From: Psychrobacillus sp. OK032
Lineage (GTDB): Bacteria; Bacillota; Bacilli; Bacillales_A; Planococcaceae
Reading direction: 5' to 3'
Length of the DNA stretch: 64,000 bases
NCBI RefSeq assembly: GCF_900111345.1
Contig: NZ_FOGY01000001.1
Location: 372,001 to 436,000 of the forward strand
Positions 25,078 through 33,772 of the stretch are shown here, piece by piece. Numbering within the stretch: position 1 is the stretch's first letter; each line of letters begins with the position of its first letter. The notes under the pieces were generated by a model. The model was not told where the DNA came from, made no database searches, and saw only the letters and a list, made by a program, of their open reading frames with translations. The position numbers and the translations under genes were made by a program.

Positions 25078-25599
25078 ATGGGTTGTGGAAGAAATGAAGA
25101 CGTAACTGATGTTACAAGACATGATAGAGGTTGTGTTTGTGATGTTGTTCGTGCAATTAAAGACATTCAAGATGCAGCGACGAATGATGAATGCCCGCAA
25201 TGTCCTACAAACTGTTTTTTAGAACCACTTGGAGGTCTTGTTAGTCCTGCTGCTCGTCATCGCGCGGACACACGAGTTTTCATGTTGTTAACGAAGGATG
25301 GCGATCCTTTTAAAGCATTTTTCCGTGACACAGATAACTGCGATAATGATTGCATTTCTGTCTTCTTCCGTGTGGAAGATATTTTTGACGGGTGCTGTGC
25401 AACGTTACGCGTTTTAGAACCACTTGATGCACAAAGACGTGAAGTTGATTTATTGAATGAAGAAGGTACAAAAATTGACTTAAGAAAACTTTGTAAGGTA
25501 CGTAATTTTAGATTGACAGGTAGCTGTATTACAGTAGATTTAAATTGTTTCTGTGCAATTGAATGTGTAGCAGATGTATTTTTAAATGTATGTGACTGA
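25078..25599 (+). CDS. cotZ: CotZ/CotY family spore coat (crust) protein
   Basis: 173 residues with 15 or more cysteines. CVCDVVRAIKDIQDA near residue 20, VFFRVEDIFDGCCATLRVLEPL near 100 and CITVDLNCFCAIECVADV near 153 match CotZ and CotY. These cysteine-rich proteins self-assemble by disulfides into the crust, or exosporium base layer. GGAGG lies 9 bases before the ATG. It is divergent from the spoVA operon and 470 bases from cotO, which faces it. CotZ and CotY cannot be separated reliably. The tandem cotZ-cotY-cotX set of B. subtilis is reduced to one gene here. Confidence 0.87.
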   Translation: MGCGRNEDVTDVTRHDRGCVCDVVRAIKDIQDAATNDECPQCPTNCFLEPLGGLVSPAARHRADTRVFMLLTKDGDPFKAFFRDTDNCDNDCISVFFRVEDIFDGCCATLRVLEPLDAQRREVDLLNEEGTKIDLRKLCKVRNFRLTGSCITVDLNCFCAIECVADVFLNVCD

Positions 25600-25626
25600 T
25601 CGTTTCATCATAGTAGTGTCTATTCC

Positions 25627-25654
25627 GTTCGGGCTAATCCCGGACGGTTTTGTA
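25627..25654 (+). terminator. Terminator of cotZ
   Basis: CCGTTCGGG pairs with CCCGGACGG over a five-base loop, followed by TTTTGT. Confidence 0.8.
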
Positions 25655-25699
25655 GGTTAAATTTATACATAAAACAATGACTAAGTGCATTCCACAAGC

Positions 25700-25800
25700 T
25701 AGGAATAATGCGTAAGGAATTTACCGCTAGGATTTCCACTACATGGCGGACTCTTTTTCGCTTCAATCAGTGGAACTTGCTGACTAATTAGCATCCATGT
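25700..25800. repeat. Degenerate left arm of the GC-rich repeat family
   Basis: GGAATAATGCG, TACCGCTAGGATTTCC, GGCGGAC and TCAATCAGTGGAACTTGCTGACTAATTAG occur in family order, but the inner hairpins have been lost. The 21-nt array follows at once, as in element 2. Confidence 0.6.
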
Positions 25801-25820
25801 ACAATATCCAGTAAATGGTT

Positions 25821-25925
25821 GAACGAGACAAAATACACTGCGAACGTGACAAACTAAACTTCGAACACGACAAAGCCCATCTCGAAAGCGACAAACACCC
25901 CACTGAACACGACAAACCTTCTCCT
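25821..25925 (+). repeat. Tandem array of five 21-nt units
   Basis: Five exact 21-base units start at 25821, 25842, 25863, 25884 and 25905. Each begins GAA followed by a GACAAA core at unit positions 7-12 (first unit GAACGAGACAAA, third and fifth GAACACGACAAA), then nine variable bases. A 98-codon ORF spans it, but it has no ribosome site and only the period makes it look protein-like. Confidence 0.8.
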
Positions 25926-26030
25926 GTTGCGCACCATTTATTGGATAATCCTCTTCATATAAATAAATCCGATACTAAATCGGCATGGTGCATTACTAAT
26001 CCATATAACATTGATGTAAAAATCCTAAAA

Positions 26031-26064
26031 CATAAAAAAACTACCCTTTTGAAGGATAGTTTGT
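26031..26064 (-). terminator. Terminator of cotO
   Basis: AAACTATCCTT pairs with AAGGGTAGTTT over a short loop, followed by seven T residues on the minus strand. Confidence 0.75.
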
Positions 26065-26068
26065 TCAT

Positions 26069-26488
26069 TTATTTCATTTCTACTCCACGCCAAATAATTC
26101 TATCTACTTGATCGACACGATACGTCATCAGTTCTCCTGCTCCAACCAAAAAAGTAACTAGCTCATCCTCCACTTTTTCCACTTCACCTTGAAGAAAAGA
26201 CCCATCTTCAAAATGAAACACTAATGGACGATATACTTTTCGCTGGAACGGTTTAGCTAAAAATTTCAACTTTTCTAAAATAGCGAATGTCTTATCCGTC
26301 ATACTTGTACGTGGCTCATAAATAGAAGTACTTTCCTCTTCCACTTGCTCTTGTTCTTGTTCTTGTTCTTGTTCTTGTTCTTGATCAATCACTTGCTCTT
26401 CCATTTGAATATCCGCCTTTTCTCGAGGCGGAAGATGGAAAACCGGTGGACCTTGTATATAGATTAAAGGATCATTATAAGCGTTCAC
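26069..26488 (-). CDS. cotO: CotO-like spore coat protein
   Basis: 139 residues from the GTG at 26488, which has AAAGGA 7 bases upstream. The N-terminus (NDPLIYIQGPPVF) and the small beta-rich C-terminal domain (RPLVFHFEDGSFLQGEVEKVEDELVTF...VDQVDRIIW) resemble CotO (YjbX), which helps assemble the outer coat and crust in B. subtilis. Between them is an alternating Gln-Glu tract about 16 residues long, encoded by a hexanucleotide repeat. The position next to cotZ matches B. subtilis and supports the name. The match is to short, divergent motifs, so it is not certain. Confidence 0.7.
   Translation of the reverse strand: MNAYNDPLIYIQGPPVFHLPPREKADIQMEEQVIDQEQEQEQEQEQEQVEEESTSIYEPRTSMTDKTFAILEKLKFLAKPFQRKVYRPLVFHFEDGSFLQGEVEKVEDELVTFLVGAGELMTYRVDQVDRIIWRGVEMK
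26345..26386 (+). repeat. Hexanucleotide repeat inside cotO
   Basis: Five perfect TTGTTC units (26351-26380) are flanked by TTGCTC and TTGATC. Gain or loss of a unit keeps the frame and changes the Gln-Glu tract by two residues. Confidence 0.85.
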
Positions 26489-26507
26489 AGACACATCCTT
26501 TTTTCTT

Positions 26508-26535
26508 TACTTTATGCATTTAGCTAAAATAATGT
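26508..26535 (-). promoter_or_regulatory. SigK promoter candidate of cotO
   Basis: On the minus strand AC is followed after 17 bases by CATAAAGTA, matching CATANNNTA. It lies 20 bases before the GTG start. Confidence 0.5.
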
Positions 26536-26544
26536 GAAAGTGGC

Positions 26545-27909
26545 CTACAAAGAAGAGATAAATACAGTCGCAAGCCCAAGATATATTAGTATACTAATGA
26601 CATCATTAATTGTTGTGATAAAGGGACCGGATGCAACAGCAGGGTCAACTTTCATACGCTGTATCAATAAAGGAATAAATGAACCACAGATTGTCGCAAC
26701 AAAAATAGAAACAAAAATTGCTGCTCCAACTAATAACCCTATTAATAGATCATGCTTCCAAAAGAAGACAATACCTACTACAAGAATTCCGCATAATAGT
26801 CCTGTAGTTAATCCAGTCCCAGCCTCTCTAGCAAGCAGCTTCATTTTACTTTGCTTCTCAATATCCCCTGTCGCAATTCCTCTTATCGCAACAGCCAATG
26901 CCTGTGTACCACTATTCCCAGCAGTCCCAGATATTAATGGTATGAAAACTGCGAGCAATGCAACTTTCTCTAAAGTTTCCGTAAACACACTCATCAAACT
27001 TGCTGTCATCATTCCTAAAAACAATAAAATAATAAGCCATGGCAACCTTTTTTTGGCGGCTTGAAATGAATTTTTGTCAAATGTATCCATATCGGAAACG
27101 CCGGCAAGTTTGGAGTAATCGTCCGATGCCTCTTCATCTAATACGTCGATAATATCATCGACCGTGACAATGCCTAGTAGATGTTGTTCAAAATCAACTA
27201 CCGGTACCGCTAAGAAATTATAGTCTTTAATCATATGTGCTACTTCTTCCTGATCAGCACTTACTAATACGCTAACGACGCGTTCGTTCATAATATCTTT
27301 AATAAGCGTATCTTCATCTGCAATGATTAAATCACGAAGGGAAATAACTCCAGTTAATTGATGATCCTCACTTACTACAAATAAATAATAAATGGTTTCA
27401 GCTTTTGGTGCTTCGTTTCTTAGTATCGTCATTGCAGAACGACAAGTCGAAGTTTCCGGAATGGCAACATATTCCGTTGTCATAATTGATCCAGCTGTAT
27501 ATTCCTCATAATGGAGAAGATCTTTAATTTCTTGGGCAGATTCTACATCCATTATACTTAAATAACTAGCGACTTGATCTTTTCCTAATTCATTTAATAC
27601 ATCTACAGCATTATCAGCGTACATATAAGAAAGCATGTCTGCTGCATAAGTTTTATCCATTTCATTTAAGTAATAGTCATATTGTTCTTCTTCAAATTTC
27701 GTCGCTTCAAACAGCTCGGCCATTTCTTGAGGAGATAGGTAGTGAAAGATTTTCTTTCGTATTTCTGGCTCCACCTTTTCAAAAAATAGCGATTGATCGT
27801 AAGGATGTAGCTGCATAAATTCTTCTCTAAATTCATCCATTAAATCATTACTTAAGAAATCAATTAAGTTTGACTCTTCTAATTCTAGTTGATTCATTTC
27901 CTCTTTCAC
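26545..27909 (-). CDS. mgtE: Magnesium transporter MgtE
   Basis: About 454 residues. The N-terminal helical MgtE_N domain (LMDEFREEFMQLHPYDQ... LNELGKDQVASYL) covers residues 20-130. Two CBS domains (SIMTTEYVAIPET..., IMNERVVSVLVSADQEEVA) cover 135-260. Five helices at the C-terminus carry the pore helix motif PLISGTAGNSGTQALAVAIRG near 325. This is the Mg2+ channel gated by cytosolic Mg2+. A GTG start at 27909 is chosen because GGAGG lies 7 bases upstream. I looked for an M-box riboswitch in the leader and saw none. Confidence 0.93.
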   Translation of the reverse strand: MKEEMNQLELEESNLIDFLSNDLMDEFREEFMQLHPYDQSLFFEKVEPEIRKKIFHYLSPQEMAELFEATKFEEEQYDYYLNEMDKTYAADMLSYMYADNAVDVLNELGKDQVASYLSIMDVESAQEIKDLLHYEEYTAGSIMTTEYVAIPETSTCRSAMTILRNEAPKAETIYYLFVVSEDHQLTGVISLRDLIIADEDTLIKDIMNERVVSVLVSADQEEVAHMIKDYNFLAVPVVDFEQHLLGIVTVDDIIDVLDEEASDDYSKLAGVSDMDTFDKNSFQAAKKRLPWLIILLFLGMMTASLMSVFTETLEKVALLAVFIPLISGTAGNSGTQALAVAIRGIATGDIEKQSKMKLLAREAGTGLTTGLLCGILVVGIVFFWKHDLLIGLLVGAAIFVSIFVATICGSFIPLLIQRMKVDPAVASGPFITTINDVISILIYLGLATVFISSL

Positions 27910-28055
27910 ACTTTTCCCTCCTTCCAATGTTCCTCTCTCATTGTATGAGCTTAAAAACCAATAAGCAACCTCTTTTACCTAAAAAAACAGTGAAGGCTCC
28001 CCTTGTATTATTCCCCGGGAAATCATTCTAAAACTAAAACAATATACTGCATCAA

Positions 28056-28175
28056 TAGAAATAATGCGCACTAAAGTGGCTCTATTAGGTGACCACTAGG
28101 ATTTCCGCTGCAGGGCGGACGCTTTCCGCCTGTAGCGGAAATCATAGTGGACACTTAATCAAGATTATTCCTATA
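28056..28175. repeat. Minimal (solo) member of the GC-rich repeat family
   Basis: The outer ends AATAATGCGC and GATTATTCC match the family. GACCACTAGGATTTCCGCTGCA pairs almost fully with TGTAGCGGAAATCATAGTGGAC, and the tip is GGCGGACGCTTTCCGCC. There is no inner hairpin and no interior. It looks like the two outer arms joined tip to tip. Confidence 0.75.
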
Positions 28176-28182
28176 CTAAAGG

Positions 28183-28230
28183 GCAAAACCACTAAATTCT
28201 CCTGATACACAGGTTTATTTAGTGGTTTTT
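28183..28230 (-). terminator. Probable terminator of the yjbO gene
   Basis: AAAACCACTAAA pairs with TTTAGTGGTTTT across a 20-base loop; the T run on the minus strand is short. The stem spans the stop codon. Confidence 0.6.
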
Positions 28231-29129
28231 GTTGGAATAATATCCTCCATATCTTTTGGAAAAGGAGATACGATTTTAAATGTTTCCCCTGAAAATGGAT
28301 GTTTCAATGAAAGCTCTCTTGCATGTAAGGCTTGTCTACTTATGAATCTTAGACTACCACCATATAAATCGTCTCCTATTAAAGGATGGCCGATTGACAT
28401 CATATGTACGCGGATTTGATGCGTTCGTCCGGTATGCAACTTTAACCGGACATGGGTAAGTTCTTCTCCATGCAAATGAAACCTATTTAAAACTTGTACA
28501 GATGTTTTAGCTGTTTTTCCTTCAGGAGATATAAAACGCTCAATAATACTGCCGTCTTTGCGACCGATAGGAGCATCGATTACAAACACATCTTCTTTTA
28601 CAAATCCATGAACAATTGCTTCATAGTTCCTTGAAATCGTACCGGCTTTTTGCATTTCGCTTAATAGGTGATGGGCATGTCGATGTTTCGCCACACATAT
28701 CACACCAGATGTGTCTTTATCTAATCTTGTTACAATATGAACGGTTGCAGAAAGTCCGCTTTCCTCTAAATAGCCCGCAACGAAATTCGCAATAGTTCCA
28801 TTTGGATGCTCGCGAGAAGGAATGGTACTAAGTCCCGCTTCTTTCGAAAATATTAATATATGCTCATCTTCGAATAGAATTGGGAATTCACCTTTTTCGG
28901 CAATTAATCCTTCACTCTTCTTCTCTACTGGAAAAATAATCGTCACTTTGTCGCCAACTGTCAATATATGTCTAACCGTTTTTTCTTCCCCGTTAACAAG
29001 TATCTTGCCGCCTTCATATTTAATACTAGTCAATGCTTTTTTTGAAATACCATACTGTTTAATAGCATCTCGAAGTAACAATTGATGTTCTTTTATTTCA
29101 AAAGACAACGTTATTTGATGATTGATCAT
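28215..29129 (-). CDS. yjbO: RluA-family pseudouridine synthase (YjbO)
   Basis: 304 residues. An S4-like N-terminal segment ([19 protein letters not shown]) is followed by the RluA core with [15 protein letters not shown] near residue 138, holding the catalytic Asp. It also has [13 protein letters not shown] near 228 and DDLYGG near 250. It converts uridines in rRNA (RluD-like) to pseudouridine; the target site is not known. Its ATG overlaps the TGA of nadK in ATGA, so the two are coupled. The yjbM-nadK-yjbO order matches B. subtilis. Confidence 0.9.
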   Translation of the reverse strand: MINHQITLSFEIKEHQLLLRDAIKQYGISKKALTSIKYEGGKILVNGEEKTVRHILTVGDKVTIIFPVEKKSEGLIAEKGEFPILFEDEHILIFSKEAGLSTIPSREHPNGTIANFVAGYLEESGLSATVHIVTRLDKDTSGVICVAKHRHAHHLLSEMQKAGTISRNYEAIVHGFVKEDVFVIDAPIGRKDGSIIERFISPEGKTAKTSVQVLNRFHLHGEELTHVRLKLHTGRTHQIRVHMMSIGHPLIGDDLYGGSLRFISRQALHARELSLKHPFSGETFKIVSPFPKDMEDIIPTKTTK

Positions 29130-29932
29130 TTTTGTAGGTCACTATCAATGAACGAGTCGTGTACCCGTTGCCAAAATGGAAACGATCTGAACCTTGCAAA
29201 ACGAATTTTTTCATCGGCTACTCGGTACTTAATCGATTGCACGTCTTTATGCAATAATTGTAAATGATCAATGGTTACCATAAAATCTGGTCCTTTTACT
29301 GGCTTCAATAAACAAGAATGATGCTTAGGTAAAACTAGTGATGAGCCGACTGTTCGGAATACTCGATTATTAATAGAAGCAATTTCCGCAAGTTGCATCG
29401 CTTCCAAAGAAGGATGTACGATTGCCCCACCTAGTGCTTTATTGTAGGCTGTACTTCCAGATGGTGTAGACATGCATAGTCCGTCTCCTCTAAATCTTTC
29501 GAAAGGCTTGCCATTTAACTCCACATCCATCACTAATGTCACATCTGGAGATTTTACAGTTGATTCATTGACAGCAAGATACACTGAACTATCCTCTTCA
29601 TGCTGATAGTTAATCGTCACTTCTAGAAGAGGATATTCAATGACTTCGAACTCTTTTTGTGCAATGCTAATGACAAGCTTTTCGATTTCCACTGGTTTCC
29701 AATCTGCATAAAAACCTAGGTGCCCCGTATGAATACCAACGAAAGCAACAGAACTTGTTAAATGCTTATATTTGTGAAAAGCATGTAATAACGTTCCATC
29801 TCCTCCTATCGACAAAACAATATCAGGGTTTTCTTCATCTAATAATAAACCAAAATCAACTAAATACTTTTTAGCCTTTTCCATTAAGTGATTGGATAAA
29901 TCATCATTTCGTGATTGAATAAAAAATTTCAT
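29126..29932 (-). CDS. nadK: NAD kinase
   Basis: 268 residues, the size of B. subtilis NadF (YjbN). The conserved GGDGT motif is near residue 44 ([13 protein letters not shown]), and [20 protein letters not shown] is near 150. It phosphorylates NAD+ to NADP+ with ATP or polyphosphate. The start overlaps the end of yjbM by four bases (ATGA), so the three genes yjbM, nadK and yjbO are one coupled transcript. Nothing odd is seen. Confidence 0.95.
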   Translation of the reverse strand: MKFFIQSRNDDLSNHLMEKAKKYLVDFGLLLDEENPDIVLSIGGDGTLLHAFHKYKHLTSSVAFVGIHTGHLGFYADWKPVEIEKLVISIAQKEFEVIEYPLLEVTINYQHEEDSSVYLAVNESTVKSPDVTLVMDVELNGKPFERFRGDGLCMSTPSGSTAYNKALGGAIVHPSLEAMQLAEIASINNRVFRTVGSSLVLPKHHSCLLKPVKGPDFMVTIDHLQLLHKDVQSIKYRVADEKIRFARFRSFPFWQRVHDSFIDSDLQK

Positions 29933-30609
29933 CGCGCGCGCCCCCTTTCTTCTTTATGGCTTTCATGAATTCTCGGCGTAGATAGCTCTTTATTTTCACT
30001 AAAATATTTCTGGGCATCTTGTATTTCACCGCGTATTAAAGACATTTCCTCATCTAAACGAAAAGCTGCTTCCGCTGCATACTGCAACCGTTTTTTAATC
30101 TCCTCTGGGAAAATCCCTTTATACTTATAATTCAGCGAATGTTCAATGGACGCCCAAAAGTTCATCGCCAACGTTCGAATTTGGATCTCCGCTAAAATAT
30201 GAATTTCCCCATGTATTGTTTGAACTGGATAATCAATAATTACATGATAAGACCTATATCCGCTTTGCTTTTTATTAGAGATATAATCCCGTTCTTCTAC
30301 CACTTTAATATCTTTTCTTGCGCGCAAAAGTTCTACCACATGTTCAATGTCATCGACAAATTGACACATCATACGAAGGCCAGCAATATCGGGAATTTCC
30401 TTTGCTAACGTCTCAGAAGGTTCGAATGAAATTCCTTTAATAAGCGACTTGTCATAAATACTCGCAAGCGGCTTTACACGTCCCGTAACAAATTCTATTG
30501 GCGAGTTTGTATTTTCAATTTCATATTGTGTGCGCATTCCTTTTAACTTCACTTTTAACTCGGAAACTGCTTGCTTGTAAGGCTCTAAAAAACGTTCCCA
30601 TTGACCCAT
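29929..30609 (-). CDS. relQ: Small alarmone synthetase (RelQ/SasB, YjbM)
   Basis: 226 residues, without the HD hydrolase or regulatory domains of RelA. The synthetase core shows [17 protein letters not shown] near residue 40, [11 protein letters not shown] near 75, [20 protein letters not shown] near 110 and [23 protein letters not shown] near 145. This tetrameric enzyme makes pppGpp or ppGpp and is allosterically activated by pppGpp. The C-terminal 30 residues are charged. It leads the relQ-nadK-yjbO operon, linking alarmone and NADP supply as in B. subtilis. Confidence 0.93.
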   Translation of the reverse strand: MGQWERFLEPYKQAVSELKVKLKGMRTQYEIENTNSPIEFVTGRVKPLASIYDKSLIKGISFEPSETLAKEIPDIAGLRMMCQFVDDIEHVVELLRARKDIKVVEERDYISNKKQSGYRSYHVIIDYPVQTIHGEIHILAEIQIRTLAMNFWASIEHSLNYKYKGIFPEEIKKRLQYAAEAAFRLDEEMSLIRGEIQDAQKYFSENKELSTPRIHESHKEERGRAR

Positions 30610-30628
30610 AAACTCACCTACACTTCAC

Positions 30629-31036
30629 TCATGCTTTTAATATTTCCTCAAACGCTTCTTCTACCGCTTTGGAAAATTCGACACCGTAGTTATCATTGCC
30701 TTCAATATTAAAAATAAGCATTTCCAGTTCTTCTTTAAACTTATGTAAAGTTAGCTCAATATTTCCATATTGTAATGTAGGTTCATCTTCTGCTTTTAAC
30801 GTATTAACTAATAATGGCCATACATCTTGTCCGAACTTTACATAATGATACCCTTCTTCATCTTCTAGTAAATACACAAAAGACAATGAATCGGAATCGG
30901 TAATCATACGTTCTCCCGCTTTTATAGTTGGTTGGTTCGGTATTACCTCTAATGTAAAACGAATATCATTTTCTAATTGCACTCCACTGTGCACGTTATA
31001 AGTAATAGGCAAAATTAATCTTTCCTTTCTGTCCAT
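30629..31036 (-). CDS. yjbL: UPF0738 family protein (YjbL-like)
   Basis: 135 residues, no signal peptide or helix. RMITDSDSLSFVYLLED near residue 43, FGQDVWPLL near 67 and LTLHKFKEELEMLIFNIEGNDNYG near 95 match what I recall of UPF0738/YjbL. Function unknown. It is upstream of relQ on the same strand with a 19-base gap, so it may head that operon, and it is divergent from yjbK, as in B. subtilis. Confidence 0.75.
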   Translation of the reverse strand: MDRKERLILPITYNVHSGVQLENDIRFTLEVIPNQPTIKAGERMITDSDSLSFVYLLEDEEGYHYVKFGQDVWPLLVNTLKAEDEPTLQYGNIELTLHKFKEELEMLIFNIEGNDNYGVEFSKAVEEAFEEILKA

Positions 31037-31111
31037 TCTTTCACTATTTTAACATATTGAAACTCATTGCAAACCGTCTATAATATAAATAATAAGAAAG
31101 GTCGTGTAATT

Positions 31112-31687
31112 GTGCAATCTGAGAGAGAAATCGAATTTAAAAACTTACTAACAAAAGAAGAATTTCATTCATTAGTTTCCTTTTTGGGCTTAACATCTAC
31201 TGATTTCCAAACACAAACAAATTATTATTTCGACACACCAGAAAACTATTTTAAAGAAAAGAAAATGGGGTTTCGATTACGCGTTTTACCAAACCGTAAT
31301 GAATTAACTTTAAAAACACCAGTACAAGAACATGTAATGGAAGAAAAAACGGTAACTTTATCAAATGAAGAACGAGATGCTATCATTAACGAAACACGCT
31401 TCCCTTCAGTCTCATTTTTGGAGCAAATTAAAGATAAAGGTCCATTAACATGTATTGGCAGTATGCAAACAGATCGAGCACAAATCGCGTACAATAAGGG
31501 AATCCTTTTTTTGGATCACTCCTTTTATAGTAGGATAGAAGATTTTGAGGTAGAATATGAATGTGGAGACGTCGAAAATGGGCAGAAAGTTTTTCTTCAA
31601 TTATTGGAAGAAAACCATATTCCACTCCGAACTACTGACAAAAAAATTGCTCGTCTTATGAAATATAACAATTCGTTGAAAGGTTGA
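31112..31687 (+). CDS. yjbK: CYTH domain protein (YjbK)
   Basis: 191 residues from a GTG start, chosen because it gives the family's EREIEFK (E-x-E-x-K) motif right at the N-terminus and the B. subtilis length; the longer reading adds 15 unsupported residues. Other tunnel residues appear in YYFDTPENYF, KKMGFRLRVLPN, ELTLKTP and DFEVEYE. The family hydrolyses triphosphate substrates (inorganic triphosphate, ThTP), and some act as adenylate cyclases. Which applies here is unknown. It starts the yjbK-yjbJ-yjbI-spxH plus-strand series. Confidence 0.88.
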   Translation: MQSEREIEFKNLLTKEEFHSLVSFLGLTSTDFQTQTNYYFDTPENYFKEKKMGFRLRVLPNRNELTLKTPVQEHVMEEKTVTLSNEERDAIINETRFPSVSFLEQIKDKGPLTCIGSMQTDRAQIAYNKGILFLDHSFYSRIEDFEVEYECGDVENGQKVFLQLLEENHIPLRTTDKKIARLMKYNNSLKG

Positions 31688-31699
31688 GGTTGATACCTA

Positions 31700-32350
31700 A
31701 TGGATATTCAATCCCTAAAAACACTCATGGAAATAAATGCAATGCAGACGCTTGGTAGTGTACAAAGTTCGCTAAACAATTCACCTACTTCCTTATTTTC
31801 TGAAATGTTAGGACAGGTACTACAAAGCGGTGAAAATAATGCAGCTTCGGATAATGGGAATTCATTGTACTATAATGGCAATTCCCCTGTTTTTATGCCT
31901 TCAAACCTTGTAGATCAAAATGAAGATTTACTGAATGCAATTGCCCATTATACACCTTTAGACAAGTTGAATACCTCGGATTTTAATGACATTATTAAAC
32001 GTGCTGCAGAAACACATAATGTGCCAGAAAAGCTTATTTCATCTGTCATTAAACAAGAATCCAATTTTAATCCTTCTGCACGAAGTTCTGCAGGTGCATC
32101 GGGATTAATGCAATTGATGCCAGGAACAGCAAAATACTTGGGGGTGGTCAATATTTTCGACCCCGAGCAAAATGTAATGGGCGGTGCAAAATACTTACGC
32201 CAAATGCTCGATCAGTTTAATGATGACACAGAAATAGCACTAGCTGCTTACAATGCAGGACCCGGAGCAGTAAAAAAACATGGTGGAATCCCTCCATATA
32301 AAGAAACACAGAATTATGTTCAAAAAGTATTAAACTATTACCAAGCATAA
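31700..32350 (+). CDS. yjbJ: Lytic transglycosylase with SLT domain (YjbJ)
   Basis: 216 residues. The SLT domain fills the C-terminal 120: VISSVIKQESNFNPSARSSAGASGLMQLMPGTAKYLG with the catalytic Glu near residue 118, then ALAAYNAGPGAV near 178. The first 95 residues are variable, with no evident signal peptide, so the export route is unclear. The enzyme would cleave peptidoglycan to anhydro-muropeptides. It begins 12 bases after yjbK. A TAATATCCTGGCGACC hairpin with TTTTTT follows the stop. Confidence 0.88.
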   Translation: MDIQSLKTLMEINAMQTLGSVQSSLNNSPTSLFSEMLGQVLQSGENNAASDNGNSLYYNGNSPVFMPSNLVDQNEDLLNAIAHYTPLDKLNTSDFNDIIKRAAETHNVPEKLISSVIKQESNFNPSARSSAGASGLMQLMPGTAKYLGVVNIFDPEQNVMGGAKYLRQMLDQFNDDTEIALAAYNAGPGAVKKHGGIPPYKETQNYVQKVLNYYQA

Positions 32351-32352
32351 TA

Positions 32353-32385
32353 TCCTGGCGACCTTTTATTAGGTCGTTTTTTATC
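32353..32385 (+). terminator. Weak terminator after yjbJ
   Basis: GGCGACC and GGTCG (around 32358-32377) form a short stem followed by TTTTTTATC. It could let part of transcription stop before yjbI. Confidence 0.5.
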
Positions 32386-32462
32386 TGGCAGTCTAATTAT
32401 TTGAGATAATTCTTTGGGATTGATAGAATGATATTAGTGCTAAAACAAAGGAGTAACTAATA

Positions 32463-32858
32463 ATGACACAGAAACCAATACTTCCTTACGATGAGATCGG
32501 AGCAGAAAAACTATCCCAGCTTGTCGATACGTTTTACAGTAATGTTGCAAAACATCCAATGCTAAAGCCTATTTTTCCAGATGATTTAACAGAGACCGCT
32601 AGAAAACAAAAACAATTTCTAACACAATATCTTGGTGGTCCCAATTTATATACAGAAGAGCATGGACATCCAATGATGAAAATGCGTCATAATCCTTTTC
32701 CAATAACACCTGAAAGAGCAGCAGCTTGGCTTTCTTGCATGAGAGCAGCAATGGATACTGTTGGTCTTGAAGGTAAAATGCGTGAAACTTTCTATAGAAG
32801 ACTTGAGCTTACTGCCAACCACATGGTCAATCAAATGAGTCATGAGGAGGAACAATAG
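32463..32858 (+). CDS. yjbI: Truncated haemoglobin, group II (YjbI)
   Basis: 131 residues, full length for YjbI. TFYSNVAKHPMLKPIFPDDL near residue 22, LGGPNLYTEEHGHPMMKMRHNPFPI near 60-82 (with the proximal His in MRHNPF) and AAAWLSCMRAAMD fit group II globins. The role is O2, peroxide or NO chemistry, possibly protecting the partner SpxH; in Bacillales yjbI and yjbH are usually linked. AAAGGAG lies 7-8 bases before the ATG. The stop overlaps the spxH start. Confidence 0.92.
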   Translation: MTQKPILPYDEIGAEKLSQLVDTFYSNVAKHPMLKPIFPDDLTETARKQKQFLTQYLGGPNLYTEEHGHPMMKMRHNPFPITPERAAAWLSCMRAAMDTVGLEGKMRETFYRRLELTANHMVNQMSHEEEQ

Positions 32859-33679
32859 TGACAAGAATACTCATTCCGACTGAACCGATTACATCTCCTT
32901 TACTAAACAAGCCACTTGAAATGTACGTATTTCTAGACCCTCTTTGCTCAGCTTGTTGGGAAATGCAACCGATTATTCGGAAATTGCAAGTTCAATATGG
33001 CCAGTATTTTACGATTAGAACAGTACTTAGTACACAGTTGAATAATTTAAATACTGTTTGCAAAACGTCAAAGGAAGAAAAAAAGCAGATCCAATGCGAG
33101 TTCCCGGATGTAGAGCACACCGTATTCCCTTCTATTGCAGTAAAGGCTGCAGAGTTTCAAGGGAAAAAGGCCGCTCTTCGTTTTTTCAATAAAATACAAG
33201 AATACCTTTTCATTAAAACAAAGAATGTTACTTCTCTCTCTGTTTTGCAAGAAATAGCAAGTAAGGTTAACATTGATGTAGCAGAGTTCACAAAAGATTT
33301 CCAATCAAAAGAATGTGCACGTTCTTTCCAAAGTGATCTATCCATCACTTCTGAAATGGATGTCACTACATTCCCAAGTATCGTATTTTTTAATGAAAAT
33401 ATAGAAGATGAAGGAATAAAAGTTTCAGGCATTTATCCTTATGAAATTTATGTTCAAATATTACAAGAAATGCTATATGAAAAACCGGAAGTACAACATC
33501 CGCCAGCTCTCGAAAAGCTTTTTGATCGATTCCATTCACTTACGACAAACGAAATTGCTAGCTATTATAATATTTCCGAACAACAAGCAGAACGGGAACT
33601 GAAAAAACTTCTTTTACTTCAAGAAGTAGAGAGATTAGTATTGCCAGACGTTATCATATGGCGATTGAAAAATAATTAA
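32858..33679 (+). CDS. spxH: ClpXP adaptor for Spx degradation (SpxH/YjbH)
   Basis: 273 residues. A DsbA-like thioredoxin fold begins MYVFLDPLCSACWEM, so the C-x-x-C (CSAC) is present near residue 29. WEMQPIIRKL and DVTTFPSIVFF (cis-Pro loop) follow. The C-terminal helical part (LEKLFDRFHSLTTNEIASYYNISEQQAE) is typical. The protein binds Spx and hands it to ClpXP under non-stress conditions; it aggregates under disulfide stress in B. subtilis. A GTG start overlaps the yjbI stop with GGAGG upstream. The regulated partner spx lies 5 kb away in this window. Confidence 0.9.
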   Translation: MTRILIPTEPITSPLLNKPLEMYVFLDPLCSACWEMQPIIRKLQVQYGQYFTIRTVLSTQLNNLNTVCKTSKEEKKQIQCEFPDVEHTVFPSIAVKAAEFQGKKAALRFFNKIQEYLFIKTKNVTSLSVLQEIASKVNIDVAEFTKDFQSKECARSFQSDLSITSEMDVTTFPSIVFFNENIEDEGIKVSGIYPYEIYVQILQEMLYEKPEVQHPPALEKLFDRFHSLTTNEIASYYNISEQQAERELKKLLLLQEVERLVLPDVIIWRLKNN

Positions 33680-33723
33680 GAAAAGCTCCTCATCCGTCGT
33701 GGATGAGGAGCTTTTCTTTTTTG
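33680..33723 (+). terminator. Strong terminator of the yjbK-spxH series
   Basis: A perfect 15-base-pair stem AAAAGCTCCTCATCC/GGATGAGGAGCTTTT is followed by CTTTTTTT. Confidence 0.95.
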
Positions 33724-33730
33724 CTAATAG

Positions 33731-33772
33731 AAAACACCCTTTCCTCAGTTAGGAAAGGGTGTTTTCGTTTTA
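33731..33772 (+). terminator. Second terminator in tandem
   Basis: AAAACACCCTTTCCT and AGGAAAGGGTGTTTT pair over a short loop; a TCGTTTT tail follows. It is eight bases downstream of the first terminator. Confidence 0.85.

Noticed and set aside
25821-25925. CRISPR-like array
   Set aside because: The unit is 21 bases with only a short conserved core and nine-base spacers, and there are no cas genes. It is a simple tandem repeat.
25815-26111. A 98-codon ORF with ERDK/EHDK-like heptads across the 21-nt array
   Set aside because: There is no ribosome site, the ORF runs into the cotO terminator, and the equivalent array at 9.55 kb has stop codons. The protein-like look comes from the 21-base period.
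27910-28215. M-box riboswitch upstream of mgtE
   Set aside because: The leader lacks the conserved GGTGAGGCTCC-like core. Most of it is the solo repeat.
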